NCBI GenBank assembly: GCA_902806085.1 | Contig: CADCVH010000108.1 | Span: 62,001 to 126,000, forward strand | DNA: 64,000 nucleotides | DNA from: an uncultured Rubrobacteraceae bacterium | GTDB taxonomy: Bacteria > Actinomycetota > Rubrobacteria > Rubrobacterales > Rubrobacteraceae | Reading direction: 5' to 3' | Shown here: one piece after another, positions 33,265 to 41,246 of the stretch | Layout of the letters: the number at the start of each line of letters is the position of its first letter | Position numbering within the stretch: the first letter of the stretch is position 1 | Position numbers and translations under genes: made by a program | The notes under the pieces: model-generated | Seen by the model: the letters and a program-made list of their open reading frames with translations, nothing else | Told to the model about the DNA's origin: nothing | The model's database searches: none

Positions 33265-34194
33265 ATGGGTGCGGCACGTTCCTTGCTGGCGGTTCCGGCT
33301 TCGAGCCGGAAGATGGTCGAGAAGGCGCTCGCTTCGGAGGCCGACACCATCTTTCTGGACCTCGAGGATGCCGTCGCCCCCGGCAGGAAGACGGGGGCGC
33401 GTCGGGACGTCGTCCGGGCCGTAAAGGAGCTGGACTGGGGCGGCAGGCCGAGGATGTTCAGGGTCAACGCGAGCGATACGCGGTGGTTCTACCGCGACGT
33501 GATCGAGGTGGCCGAAGAGGCGGGGGATGCGCTCGACGCCGTCCTGGTCCCCAAAGTGGATCGGCCAGAAGACCTCCGCGCCGTCGCCGTCCTTCTCGAC
33601 GGAATAGAGCTCGAAGTGGGGCTGGAGCCCGGCAAGATCAAGCTCGAAGCCCAGGTAGAGACCGCCGAGGGCCTGACCAACATCGACGCCGTAGCCCGCT
33701 CGACGGGCCGCCTGCGGGCCCTGCACTTCGGGCCGGGGGATTTCGCGGCGAGCCTGGGGGCGCCCCAGACGAGCCTCGGGACCAGGGACGGGTGGGACGA
33801 GGCGTACCCCGGCCACCGCTTCGGGTACGTCATGCAGCGCATCGTGGTGGCGGCGCGGGCGGCGGGACTCAGGGCCGTAGACGGTCCCGTGGCCGACCAC
33901 CGCGACGAAGAAGGGCTCGCGGAGGCCTGTCGCGTCGCCCGCTCCCTCGGCTTCGACGGCAAGTGGTGCATCCACCCGGCGCAGGTTCCCGCGGTCAACG
34001 AGATCTTCTCTCCCACGCGGGACGAGATCGAGTGGGCGCGGAGGGTTATCCGGGCCTACGAAGAGGCCGGCGCGGCCGGCTCAGGCGCGGTCAGCCTGGA
34101 CGGGCAGATGGTAGACGCCGCGTCCATCAGGATGGCCCGAAACACGCTGGACCTCGCCGGTTCGGAGGGCAGTAGAGGGCCCGAACCGGGATGA
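33265..34194 (+). CDS. HpcH/HpaI aldolase / citrate lyase beta (CitE-like) family lyase
   Basis: 309 residues; ATG at 33265 with GGGAGG 8 bp upstream. TIM-barrel lyase: RSLLAVPASSRKMVEKAL near residue 5, TIFLDLEDAVAPGRK near 27 (metal Glu/Asp region), RPRMFRVNASDT near 63, LEAQVETAEGLTNI near 129 (metal Glu), LHFGPGDFAASLGA near 152 (Asp), and GKWCIHPAQVPAVNEIF near 233. The family cleaves citryl-, malyl- or methylmalyl-CoA. No citrate lyase alpha or gamma gene is adjacent, so a malyl-CoA lyase-type reaction giving glyoxylate plus acetyl-CoA is possible but unproven. Confidence 0.85.
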   Translation: MGAARSLLAVPASSRKMVEKALASEADTIFLDLEDAVAPGRKTGARRDVVRAVKELDWGGRPRMFRVNASDTRWFYRDVIEVAEEAGDALDAVLVPKVDRPEDLRAVAVLLDGIELEVGLEPGKIKLEAQVETAEGLTNIDAVARSTGRLRALHFGPGDFAASLGAPQTSLGTRDGWDEAYPGHRFGYVMQRIVVAARAAGLRAVDGPVADHRDEEGLAEACRVARSLGFDGKWCIHPAQVPAVNEIFSPTRDEIEWARRVIRAYEEAGAAGSGAVSLDGQMVDAASIRMARNTLDLAGSEGSRGPEPG

Positions 34195-34225
34195 AACCGT
34201 GCCCCTGCGGGAACAAGTAGGGGAT

Positions 34226-34972
34226 ATGGCGAGATCTGCGAGGGTGGACGGGCGAGACGTTCGGCGGCTGCGGCTCCTCTTGCTTCTGGCCGCGGCGGGC
34301 GCCTTCGGGCTGTTGTACCTGTTCGTGGATGGTTTTCGGGTGGAGACGAACCGGGCACTCGGGATACTGGGCCGGGGGGACGTGGCGGGGCTGCGGGACT
34401 ACATCGTCTCGTTCGGGTTCTGGGCGCCGGTCGTTTCGTGCTTCTTGATGGTCTTGCAGGCGCTGGCCGCACCGGTGCCTTCGTTCCTGATCACGTTCGC
34501 CAACGGCCTCGCTTTTGGCGTCTTCTGGGGCTGGATGCTCTCCCTCTTCGGGCACGTCCTGGCCGCGGCGGTCTGCTTCGGCGTCTCGCGCGCCCTCGGG
34601 CGGGCGCCGGTCGAGGTGCTCGTCGGCAGGACGGGCCTCCAGTCCGCCGACCGCTGGTTCGAGCGCTGGGGCACGTACGCGGTCTTCGCCGGGCGCCTCG
34701 TGCCGGGCGTGGCCTTCGACGCCATAAGCTACGCTGCAGGCCTGACCCGGATGCGCTTCGGCGGCTTTATGCTCGCCACGACCTTGGGCATCTTCCCCCA
34801 GACCTTTCTCTACTCCTACCTCGGCCAACGGGCCCCGGAGTTTGTCGGCCTCTTCCTCCTCACGACCGCGCTCGCGGCCCTGGGCGTCCTCGTCTTCGCC
34901 CTCGTCAAGCGCAGGAAGGGGCGCCGCGAGCCGGAGGGTGGAGCGCCGGGAAATCCCTCTCCGGACAAGTAG
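34226..34972 (+). CDS. TVP38/TMEM64 (SNARE-associated, DedA-like) membrane protein
   Basis: About 248 residues from the ATG at 34226 (AGGGG just upstream); a GTG at 34199 would add nine residues. It has five to six hydrophobic helices with the family core: FWAPVVSCFLMVLQALAAPV, SFLITFANGLAFGVFWGW near 90, GHVLAAAVCFGVSRALGR near 115, GRLVPGVAFDAISYAAGL near 155 and GIFPQTFLYSYLGQ near 190. Members are thought to act in lipid handling across the membrane. The C-terminus is a basic tail. Tail to head with tdk, 11 bp apart. Confidence 0.85.
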   Translation: MARSARVDGRDVRRLRLLLLLAAAGAFGLLYLFVDGFRVETNRALGILGRGDVAGLRDYIVSFGFWAPVVSCFLMVLQALAAPVPSFLITFANGLAFGVFWGWMLSLFGHVLAAAVCFGVSRALGRAPVEVLVGRTGLQSADRWFERWGTYAVFAGRLVPGVAFDAISYAAGLTRMRFGGFMLATTLGIFPQTFLYSYLGQRAPEFVGLFLLTTALAALGVLVFALVKRRKGRREPEGGAPGNPSPDK

Positions 34973-34983
34973 AATAGTCGGGT

Positions 34984-35616
34984 ATGGTGCTGACCTTCAG
35001 ACCCTTGGAAAAAGATCCCACGCTCCGCACCGGTTCTTTGACCGTGATCTCGGGCTCCATGTTCTCCGGCAAGACGGAGGAGCTGATCCGGCTCTCCCGG
35101 CGCGCGCTCTACGCCCGCCGCCGCGTGCAGGTCTTCAAGCACGCCCTGGAGACCCGCTCCGAGCACGAGGAGATCCGGTCCCACAACGGCATCCCGCACG
35201 AGGCCATCCCCGTGGGCTCCAGCGAGGAGCTGCTCGAAAGAGTGGACCCTGCCACCGACGTCGTCGCCGTCGAGGAGGCCCAGTTCTTCGACGCCGGCAT
35301 CGTGGAGGCCTGCCGGCAGCTCGCCGACTGCGGCTACGAGGTGGTGGTGGCCGGCCTCGACATGGACTTCCGGGGCCAGCCCTTCGGCCCGATGCCGGAG
35401 CTGCTCGCCGAGGCCGACGAGATCGTCAAGCTCAGGGCCATCTGCGCCCGCTGCGGCCGGGACGCCGCCCGCTCCCAGCGCCTCATAGACGGCCGCCCGG
35501 CCCCCGCCTCGGCCCCGATCATCCTTGTGGGCGCCGAGGAGAGCTACGAGGCCCGCTGCCGCCACTGCCACGAGGTCCCGGAGAGCGTGTTCCAGTACGG
35601 GCTCCCGGGGGTATAG
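34984..35616 (+). CDS. tdk: Thymidine kinase (type II)
   Basis: 210 residues. P-loop GSMFSGKTEELIRLSRRAL near residue 24, VVAVEEAQFFD near 92 (catalytic Glu), GLDMDFRGQPFGP near 121 (lasso start), and the structural zinc site CARCG near 155 with CRHCH near 193. It phosphorylates thymidine to dTMP. About 15 residues precede the usual start (MVLTFRPLEKDPTLR), somewhat longer than E. coli Tdk. It fits with the nucleoside phosphorylases at 61-63 kb as pyrimidine salvage. Confidence 0.95.
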   Translation: MVLTFRPLEKDPTLRTGSLTVISGSMFSGKTEELIRLSRRALYARRRVQVFKHALETRSEHEEIRSHNGIPHEAIPVGSSEELLERVDPATDVVAVEEAQFFDAGIVEACRQLADCGYEVVVAGLDMDFRGQPFGPMPELLAEADEIVKLRAICARCGRDAARSQRLIDGRPAPASAPIILVGAEESYEARCRHCHEVPESVFQYGLPGV

Positions 35617-35654
35617 CGTGGCGGGGGCCGTGATGCGATCAGAGGGGTCTGAAT

Positions 35655-36086
35655 ATGCCGCGTAAGTGGATCATCTTGTTGATACTGGTCTGCATCGCGC
35701 TGAACGGGGCCGGCTTTATATGGCAGCTCTTCGAGCCGATACTGCTCTACGACGAGGTCGCGCACTTCCTGACGCCCCTCGTGCTCGTGGCCGTCGTAGC
35801 GGAGATCATCTACCGCAACGGGGGCGACGACGAGTTCTTTGACACGCCTCGCCACGCGATAATCACCGGCTCCGTGATCGGGCTGCTCGGCGCCGCCGGC
35901 TGGGAGGGGATAGAGGTAATACTCTCCGCCATGGGTGTCGCCATCTCGAACACCGTGCCCGACTCGCTCTTCGACGTCTTTCTCGGGGTCATCGGCGGCG
36001 CCGCGGGCGCCTACATAGCCGACCATTTCCTCGACCGGCTCTTCGGCCGCTCCCGCACGGACTCCAACCGCCCGAGGGTACGTTAG
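35655..36086 (+). CDS. DUF2238-like small integral membrane protein
   Basis: 143 residues, ATG with AGAGGGG upstream. Four hydrophobic helices. The short conserved pieces LLYDEVAHFLTPLVL near residue 30, GAAGWEGIEVILSAMG near 77 and NTVPDSLFDVFLGVIGGAAG near 97 follow the pattern of DUF2238/YjdF-like membrane proteins, with acidic residues in or near the membrane. Function unknown. Nothing nearby indicates a partner. Confidence 0.7.
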   Translation: MPRKWIILLILVCIALNGAGFIWQLFEPILLYDEVAHFLTPLVLVAVVAEIIYRNGGDDEFFDTPRHAIITGSVIGLLGAAGWEGIEVILSAMGVAISNTVPDSLFDVFLGVIGGAAGAYIADHFLDRLFGRSRTDSNRPRVR

Positions 36087-36097
36087 GGCAGAGAAAA

Positions 36098-36123
36098 GGG
36101 CCGAAACCGCGAAGCCCCGGCCC
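36098..36123. terminator. Candidate bidirectional hairpin between convergent genes
   Basis: GGGCCG (36098-36103) pairs with CGGCCC (36118-36123) in the 57-bp gap between two convergent genes. The stem is short and no T-run follows on either strand. Confidence 0.4.
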
Positions 36124-36143
36124 CGAAATCGTGCCCGTACGCT

Positions 36144-36332
36144 TTAGTCTTCCTGAGTCTTCCGCAGGTCGTCGGTCACGTTGTCTTTGACGCCCCCGCC
36201 GCCCGAGGCCCCTTCTCCCTCCACGGCGTCCGGGGTAGCGTCCTTTTTGCGGCCCTTGGAAGCCTCGTCCAGATCGTCCCTGACGTTGTCCTTGGTCTCT
36301 CCGGTTCCCTCGCGTCGTTCGCGCTCGGTCAT
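36144..36332 (-). CDS. Small hydrophilic protein with repeated KDNVxDDL motif
   Basis: 62 residues; ATG at 36332 with GAGAGGAGC 7 bp upstream gives a convincing start, so a longer open frame upstream is rejected. Almost entirely charged and Gly-rich; no membrane segment. The peptide KDNVRDDL near residue 14 recurs as KDNVTDDL near residue 50, separated by a basic and then a Gly/Glu-rich stretch. The composition resembles small stress proteins such as the CsbD group, but I see no firm family match. Single gene, convergent with the DUF2238-like gene. Confidence 0.7.
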   Translation of the reverse strand: MTERERREGTGETKDNVRDDLDEASKGRKKDATPDAVEGEGASGGGGVKDNVTDDLRKTQED

Positions 36333-36483
36333 GCGTCGCTCCTCTCGCTTGCTGGACGGCGTCGCCGCCACAAGGAATTCTACGCCACCTCGGGCCGGAT
36401 GGGAAACCACGCGATCGCAGAAGCACGTTAAACACGTTGCGTCTTGGGGAACAAAACGGGGTAAACGATGAGGAGGATACGCC

Positions 36484-37074
36484 TTGAATACTGCGCTGCT
36501 GGTGACGGTCATCGTGGTCGTCGTTGTGGTGGTCCTGTTGCTGGCGGCCTTCTTCGCCGTGAGGCGGAGCCGGGCGAGGCGGCAGGAGGCGCAGAGGGAG
36601 CGCAGCCGGGAGGAGTTCGGTTCCGAGTACGAGCGGACAGCCCGCGAGAAGGGCTCCGAGGAGGAGGCGGAAAAGGAGCTCAGGCGGCGGCGCGGGAGCG
36701 TGGAGCGGCGCGTCGAGCCGCTCTCCGATGAGCGACGGGAGCACTTCGAGGGGCGGTGGGGCGAGGTCGAGCGGGTCTTTGTGGACAACCCGGAGAGGTA
36801 CATAGAGATGGCGGACCGCACCGTCTCCGATATCCTGCACGAGCGCCGCTTTGTCGCGGACCCTTCCCAGAGCGACGAGGAGACCGAGAAGGGCCTCGCC
36901 GCCGCGCACCCCGACGTCGCCGACGACTACCGGGAGGCCCGCCGCATCCGGGCAGACGTGGTCGCCCGGTCGGGCGGAAGCTCGGGGGGAGACTCGGGAG
37001 AACAGTCCACGGAGGACCTGCGCCAGGCGATCCGCCAGTACCGGGCCGTCTACGGGCGCCTCGTAGAGCGGTAA
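36484..37074 (+). CDS. Membrane-anchored coiled-coil protein of unknown function
   Basis: 196 residues, TTG start. A single N-terminal membrane anchor (ALLVTVIVVVVVVVLLLAAF, residues 4-23) is followed by a very charged, Arg/Glu-rich helix (residues 27-75), then a helical domain with FEGRWGEVERVFVDNPERY near 88, LHERRFVADPSQSDE near 117 and DLRQAIRQYRAVYGRLVE at the end. Conserved proteins of this shape are common in actinobacteria and unassigned. Cytoplasmic domain inferred from the positive residues after the anchor. Confidence 0.75.
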   Translation: MNTALLVTVIVVVVVVVLLLAAFFAVRRSRARRQEAQRERSREEFGSEYERTAREKGSEEEAEKELRRRRGSVERRVEPLSDERREHFEGRWGEVERVFVDNPERYIEMADRTVSDILHERRFVADPSQSDEETEKGLAAAHPDVADDYREARRIRADVVARSGGSSGGDSGEQSTEDLRQAIRQYRAVYGRLVER

Positions 37075-37144
37075 GCCCGTCGCCGGGGCCCTCGAAGCGG
37101 CTCTTTGGGGTTTCGTCGGGGGCTCAGCACTCCTCGTCGGGGCC

Positions 37145-37813
37145 GTGCTCGGCCTCTACGCCGGCGCGTCGCGGCGTCTCATGGCCGTCGTCATGGCCCT
37201 CGGGGCCGGCGTGCTCGTCTCATCCGTCGCCTTCGAGCTCATGGACGAGGCGTACAGGGTCGGGGGCCTCGACGCCGCGGCGCCGGGGCTGCTGCTTGGG
37301 GCCGCGGTCTTCTACATCGCGGACCGGGAGGTCAACAGGCGGGGCGGCGAGCGCCGCAAGAACTCCGGAGAACGACAGGGCGGCTCGGCCACCGCCATCG
37401 CCATCGGGGCGTTGCTCGACGGCATCCCCGAGTCGGCGGCCATCGGGATCGGCCTGATCGAGGGCGGCAACGTCGGGATCACCCTGGTGGCGGCCGTCTT
37501 CCTCTCCAACGTCCCCGAAGGCCTCTCCTCCGCCGCCGGCATGAAGCGCGCCGGACGCTCCACGGCCCACGTCCTCGGCCTGTGGGGCGCCGTCACGCTC
37601 GCCTCGACCCTCGCCGCCCTGCTCGGCTACCTGTTCCTCGCGGGCGCCTCGGGGAACCTCGTCGCCGCCATCCAGGCCTTCGCCGCCGGCGCCATCCTCA
37701 CCATGCTCGCGAGCACCATGATGCCCGAGGCCTACGAAGAGGGGGGCCCCGTGGTCGGCGTCGTCACCACCGTCGGATTCCTCCTGGCCTTCGTCCTGAG
37801 CCGCGTGGCGTAG
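37145..37813 (+). CDS. ZIP-family metal transporter (start uncertain)
   Basis: At least 222 residues. ZIP motifs: VVMALGAGVLVSSVAFELMDEAY near residue 17, AIGALLDGIPESAAIGIGLIEGG near 85 (metal site HN/NxxE-like), FLSNVPEGLSSAAGM near 122, and FAAGAILTMLASTMMPEAYEE near 181. The first usable ATG/GTG/TTG is GTG 37145, yet the same frame upstream (37067-37144, opened by a TAG at 37064) encodes ALWGFVGGSALLVGA, the expected first helix. Either a non-standard start is used or a frameshift hides the true start. Zinc or iron transport across the cytoplasmic membrane is inferred. Confidence 0.82.
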   Translation: MLGLYAGASRRLMAVVMALGAGVLVSSVAFELMDEAYRVGGLDAAAPGLLLGAAVFYIADREVNRRGGERRKNSGERQGGSATAIAIGALLDGIPESAAIGIGLIEGGNVGITLVAAVFLSNVPEGLSSAAGMKRAGRSTAHVLGLWGAVTLASTLAALLGYLFLAGASGNLVAAIQAFAAGAILTMLASTMMPEAYEEGGPVVGVVTTVGFLLAFVLSRVA

Positions 37814-37828
37814 AAGCACGGCGCTGCG

Positions 37829-37866
37829 CGCCGAAAGCGCAGGCGAAGCCGGAGCGCGCTAACCCG
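37829..37866 (-). repeat. Dispersed hairpin-forming repeat, copy 1 (after lspA)
   Basis: The core GCCGAAAGCG-YR-GGCGAAGCCGG-R-GCG-Y-GCT matches the sequence at 63124-63170 with only transitions. It contains the small hairpin GGC-GAA-GCC inside GCG/CGC arms. Both copies abut a minus-strand stop codon (ctaacccg), here of lspA, so it is probably a 3' end element. Confidence 0.6.
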
Positions 37867-38356
37867 CGGCGTGCTGGCCGGGTCCCTCGGGACGGAACGC
37901 CGAAAGCAACAGCAGCCCCACGCCCACCGTTATCGCGGCGTCTGCGGCGTTGAAGATGTACCAGAAGGAGAAGTGGACGTAGTCGGTGACCTCGCCGGCG
38001 GTCAGGCGGTCGAGGAGGTTGCCGGCGGCGCCGCCCAGGATGAGGCCGCACCCGTAGGTGGAGGCCCGGGACCCCGGCCCCGAGAGCAGCATCCAGAGGA
38101 CGACTACGACGGCCACCGCGCTGCCGATCAGCAGCAGGACCTGGCTCCCGCCGAGGATGCCGAAGGCGCCGCCGTCGTTTTTTATGTGCGTGAGGCTCAG
38201 GAAGCCCGGCAAGAGCGGGACGCTCTCCCCGACGCGCAGCGTGCCCTCGATAAGGGCCTTTATCCCCTGGTCCACCGCGAAGACCAAAAGGGCGGTCGCG
38301 AGCGCCTGGAGCAGGCTCCGGGCGCGGCCGGTTTCGCTGTTTTTCGAACGTTCCAC
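37859..38356 (-). CDS. lspA: Lipoprotein signal peptidase (signal peptidase II)
   Basis: 165 residues, GTG start, four membrane helices. Family marks: FAVDQGIKALIEG near residue 26 (DQ-K), SLTHIKNDGGAFGIL near 54 (usually NxGAAFG), first catalytic Asp in GGAAGNLLDRLTAGEVTDYV near 108, second catalytic Asp in FNAADAAITVG near 134. It removes signal peptides of lipoproteins at the membrane; at least two predicted lipoproteins (HtrA-like, 44-aa) lie in this window. The 38393 methyltransferase is upstream on the same strand. Confidence 0.93.
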   Translation of the reverse strand: MERSKNSETGRARSLLQALATALLVFAVDQGIKALIEGTLRVGESVPLLPGFLSLTHIKNDGGAFGILGGSQVLLLIGSAVAVVVVLWMLLSGPGSRASTYGCGLILGGAAGNLLDRLTAGEVTDYVHFSFWYIFNAADAAITVGVGLLLLSAFRPEGPGQHAAG

Positions 38357-38392
38357 GAGAGGGTTGATCCTAGCACAGCCGCCCCGCTTCCC

Positions 38393-39031
38393 TCACCGGC
38401 CTGGGGGTGCTACCGCCTCGCCTTGAACGTGCGGCACGAGGCCGGCGAAAGGACCCGGGGGCAGGAAAGGTTCGAGCGTCCGGAGCCCGAACCCCGCCCC
38501 CCGGATGGAGCGCGTGGTGTCCCTGTTCGGGTGGCAACCGGCAAACAGGCGCCTCCAGACCGGCAGGATGCGGTCCTGCGCCCGCGCGAGCGAACCCTCG
38601 GCCCGCACGTGCTCGATGAACAGCAGCCGCCCGCCCGGCCGCAGCACGCGCCGGATCTCCTCAAGCGCCGCCCCCTGGTCGGGTACCGTGCACAGCACGA
38701 GCGTCGAGACGACGGCGTCGAAGCTTTCGTCGGGGAACGGCAACGCCTCGGCCCCCGCTTCGGACACCTCGACGGGGACGCGGGCCGTGCCGAGCTTCCG
38801 GCGCAGCTTCTCGCGCATGAAGGGGTCCGGCTCCGCGACGACCACACGCCCGGCCTCCCGGTAGTGGGAAAGGTTAGCGCCGGTCCCGCCGCCTATCTCC
38901 AGCACGCAGCCGGCCGCCCCGGCGAGCAGCCGGGAACGCCGCCTGCCCATCCAGCCGCGCTCCGCGGTTTTGCCGAGACGGTCGTAGAGCGCCGCGAAGA
39001 GCGGGTGCCCGTTGTCGTCGCGAGTCCTCAT
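38393..39031 (-). CDS. Class I SAM-dependent methyltransferase (UbiE/phospholipid-type)
   Basis: 212 residues from the ATG at 39031; longer in-frame starts give a low-complexity leader. Rossmann SAM motif I VLEIGGGTGANLSHY near residue 43, acidic motif VVAEPDPFMREKL near 65, motif with ALPFPDESFDAVVSTLVLC near 98, and LRPGGRLLFIEHVRAEGS near 138. The HPNRDT and IRGAGF segments near the end resemble methyltransferases acting on phosphatidylethanolamine or thiol substrates (Mtf/METTL7-like). Substrate not known. Confidence 0.85.
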   Translation of the reverse strand: MRTRDDNGHPLFAALYDRLGKTAERGWMGRRRSRLLAGAAGCVLEIGGGTGANLSHYREAGRVVVAEPDPFMREKLRRKLGTARVPVEVSEAGAEALPFPDESFDAVVSTLVLCTVPDQGAALEEIRRVLRPGGRLLFIEHVRAEGSLARAQDRILPVWRRLFAGCHPNRDTTRSIRGAGFGLRTLEPFLPPGPFAGLVPHVQGEAVAPPGR

Positions 39032-39183
39032 GGTCCCGGCCCGAGTCTGCCACACCGATCCCGTCCGCGCCGCGGGACCTCCACCCGGAGGCCTACGGCT
39101 TTTCGGTCCGGGGGCCGATGCCGGCCAGGGGCGGCGGTCGTAACTTATGTGCACGGGCCGGCAAACGACAGAGAGGAACCGGC

Positions 39184-39681
39184 ATGGAGTCCAGAGAGCA
39201 AAACTACGGGATAACCGGGGAGGCCCCCCAGGCGGGGCACGGCACCAGCGGGCACGACCCCGCGGAAGGGAACCGGGGGGATCACGATGCCCTCGGGGGA
39301 GGCGCCACGGTGATGGGTACGCGGGAGGAGAGGACGTGGTCTGTGCTCTCGCACCTGAGCGGCTTCTTGAACATCTTTACCCTGTTCCTCGGGCCGGTGG
39401 CGGCGCTGGTCGTCTGGCTCGTCTACCGGGACCGCTCGCCCAAGGTCGCGTTCAACGCGCTGCAGTCGGCGGCTTACCAGGGGGCCTGGCTCGCCGTGCT
39501 GGGTATCGGCTGGTCGCTGACAATCCTGCTGACGTTCGTGCTCGTCGGTTTCCTGCTAATCCCGGCGATGCTGATCCTCACCGTCGTGCCTTTCGCGCAC
39601 ATGGGCTACGCGGCCTACAAGGTGAGCAAGGACGGCGAGTACCGCTACCCGATAGTGGCCGACCTGATCGAGAACCGCTAG
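39184..39681 (+). CDS. DUF4870 membrane protein
   Basis: 165 residues, ATG with GAGAGG upstream. About 45 polar residues precede the DUF4870 domain: REERTWSVLSHLSGFLNIF, LGPVAALVVWLVYRDRSPKV near 70, FNALQSAAYQG near 90, then two helices and YAAYKVSKDGEYRYPIVADL near 143. The family (Tic20-like) is a small multi-helix membrane protein of unknown role, common in actinobacteria. A 13-bp stem hairpin follows at 39701-39732. Confidence 0.88.
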   Translation: MESREQNYGITGEAPQAGHGTSGHDPAEGNRGDHDALGGGATVMGTREERTWSVLSHLSGFLNIFTLFLGPVAALVVWLVYRDRSPKVAFNALQSAAYQGAWLAVLGIGWSLTILLTFVLVGFLLIPAMLILTVVPFAHMGYAAYKVSKDGEYRYPIVADLIENR

Positions 39682-39700
39682 ACGAACCCCGAACGAACCC

Positions 39701-39732
39701 GGCGCCCCCGGCTTTCCAGAGCCGGGGGCGCC
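39701..39732 (+). terminator. GC-rich terminator hairpin after DUF4870 gene
   Basis: A perfect 13-bp stem (39701-39713 with 39720-39732) and 6-nt loop begins 20 bp after the stop codon. No poly-T follows, as often in very GC-rich actinobacteria. Confidence 0.75.
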
Positions 39733-39798
39733 GCGATTGAAGCCTTTCGTCCGCCCCGTGCGTATGGTTATTATGTAACGGTAGGGAAGGAGAAGCTT

Positions 39799-40080
39799 AT
39801 GCTACACGCGAGAAGAGAAGGGCCGCCGGAAGAGGCGGCGCCCAGGCCCGCGGCGCGGACCAGGGACGGGGAGCTGACGGATTTTCTGCTGGACGTGCTG
39901 GAGAGCGCGGAGTCTTACGAGGCGCACATCCTGCAGGCGACCCGGGACGAGGACCCGGAGCTACTCGCGTTCCTGCGCGAGTTGCGGCGTCAGGACGTCG
40001 TGCGCACGAGCGGGGTGGTCCGCCTGCTGAGGCGCCCCCCCGGAGAGGGGCGACGCCACCCGGAGGAGATCGGCGCTTGA
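39799..40080 (+). CDS. Small helical protein of unknown function
   Basis: 93 residues, ATG with AAGGAG upstream. Charged and mostly helical: DFLLDVLESAESYEAHILQA near residue 28, LLAFLRELRRQDVVRTSGVV near 54. No signal peptide or membrane segment. I do not recognise the family. The stop overlaps the next start (TGATG), so it is coupled to the LURP-one-like gene. Confidence 0.65.
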   Translation: MLHARREGPPEEAAPRPAARTRDGELTDFLLDVLESAESYEAHILQATRDEDPELLAFLRELRRQDVVRTSGVVRLLRRPPGEGRRHPEEIGA

Positions 40081-40664
40081 TGGACTACCCGCTCGACCTG
40101 AGGTTCAAGATAGCGACCATCGGCACCCGGGTCAGCGTGACCGACGCCGGGGGCCGGATGGTCGCCTACGTGCGCAAGAAAAAGTTCCGGCTAAAAGAAG
40201 ACATCGGGGTCTACGCCGACGAGGACCAGAGAAAGCTCCTCTTTCGCATAAAGGCCGACAGGGTGCTGGACTTCGGCGCGAGCTACTCGGTGGCCCTCCC
40301 GGATGGCACGCCGCTCGGCGCCGTCCGGCAGGAGGGGATGCGGTCGCTCTGGAAGAGCACTTACGCCCTCACGAACGCGTCCGGCGGCGGCATCGGGTCC
40401 ATCCACGAGGAGAACCCCTGGGTGAAGGTGCTCGACGGCCTGATGGAGGCCATCCCCTTCGGCGACGCCCTGGGCGGCCTCTTCTTCAACCCGGCCTACA
40501 TCGTAGACCTGCGCGGGGGGCCGGCGCTGCGCGTGGCGAAGCAGAGGTCCGTCTTCGAGAGCAGCTTCCGGCTCGAGAAGCTCAAAGATTTCTCCGAGAC
40601 GGAGGAGGACCTGATCCTCGCGGGCGTCATCATGATGGTGCTGCTCGAACGGGACCGCGGGTAG
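40080..40664 (+). CDS. LURP-one-related / scramblase-like beta-barrel protein
   Basis: 194 residues, ATG overlapping the preceding stop. Pattern of tubby-like LOR proteins: YPLDLRFKIATIGTRVSVTD at the start, MVAYVRKKKFRLKEDIGVY near 24, LLFRIKADRVLDFGASYSV near 52, and a C-terminal hydrophobic helix (LILAGVIMMVLLE near 180). The middle contains FGDALGGLFFNPAYIV. The function of bacterial members is unknown. The GNAT gene follows on the same strand. Confidence 0.75.
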   Translation: MDYPLDLRFKIATIGTRVSVTDAGGRMVAYVRKKKFRLKEDIGVYADEDQRKLLFRIKADRVLDFGASYSVALPDGTPLGAVRQEGMRSLWKSTYALTNASGGGIGSIHEENPWVKVLDGLMEAIPFGDALGGLFFNPAYIVDLRGGPALRVAKQRSVFESSFRLEKLKDFSETEEDLILAGVIMMVLLERDRG

Positions 40665-40721
40665 GCGCACAAGATCTCCGGGATCCAGGCGCAAGAGCAC
40701 GTCCTGCCCGGCGGCGGTTCG

Positions 40722-41246
40722 CTGACCATCAGGACCGCGACCGGGGACGATGCCTCCGCGACGCTGGCGCTCTTGCGCCCGGTCGTAGAAGCGGGTCTCT
40801 ACACGGTCCGGGAGCCCCCCGAATTCGACCTTGTTGAGGCCGAGGAGCGGGAATATATCGAGGGGGACCGCCAGGCGCCGGGAAACCTGTGCCTCGTCGC
40901 GACGATGGACGGCGGGGTGGTCGGCACGGTCAGGGCTTCCGCGGGGCCTTACCGGCGCGTCCGCCACTTCGCGGACATCGACTCCCTGTGGGTCGCCGCG
41001 TCCCGCAGGCATCGCGGCGTGGCGGGCCTGTTGCTCTCCGCCGTGATCTCCTGGGCGCGCCATCACCCCGAGATAGAGAAGCTGGGGCTCTTCGTCTTCT
41101 CCACGAACAAGGGCGCGATCCACCTCTACGAGAGACACGGTTTCGTCGCGGAGGGCCCTGACCCCGGGGACATAAAGTTCGGGGACGCCGACTGCGCGGA
41201 CACGGTCGCCATGGGCCTGATGGTCAAGGGGCGCCCCTCCGAGTGA
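40722..41246 (+). CDS. GNAT-family acetyltransferase (non-canonical start likely)
   Basis: About 174 residues if translation begins at CTG 40722; the only standard start is TTG 40773, which would remove the first beta strand (LTIRTATGDDASATLAL). GNAT core: GNLCLVATMDGGVVGTVRAS, HFADIDSLWVAASRRHRGVA with the acetyl-CoA loop RRHRGVAG near residue 103, and KGAIHLYERHGFVAEG near 140. Substrate unknown. Overlaps the alpha/beta-hydrolase start by 4 bp (GTGA), so the two are coupled. Confidence 0.78.
   Translation: MTIRTATGDDASATLALLRPVVEAGLYTVREPPEFDLVEAEEREYIEGDRQAPGNLCLVATMDGGVVGTVRASAGPYRRVRHFADIDSLWVAASRRHRGVAGLLLSAVISWARHHPEIEKLGLFVFSTNKGAIHLYERHGFVAEGPDPGDIKFGDADCADTVAMGLMVKGRPSE

Noticed and set aside
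36333-36821. Upstream extension of the KDNVxDDL protein
   Set aside because: The extension overlaps the start of the plus-strand membrane-anchored gene and is Arg/Ser-rich; the ATG at 36332 has the ribosome site.
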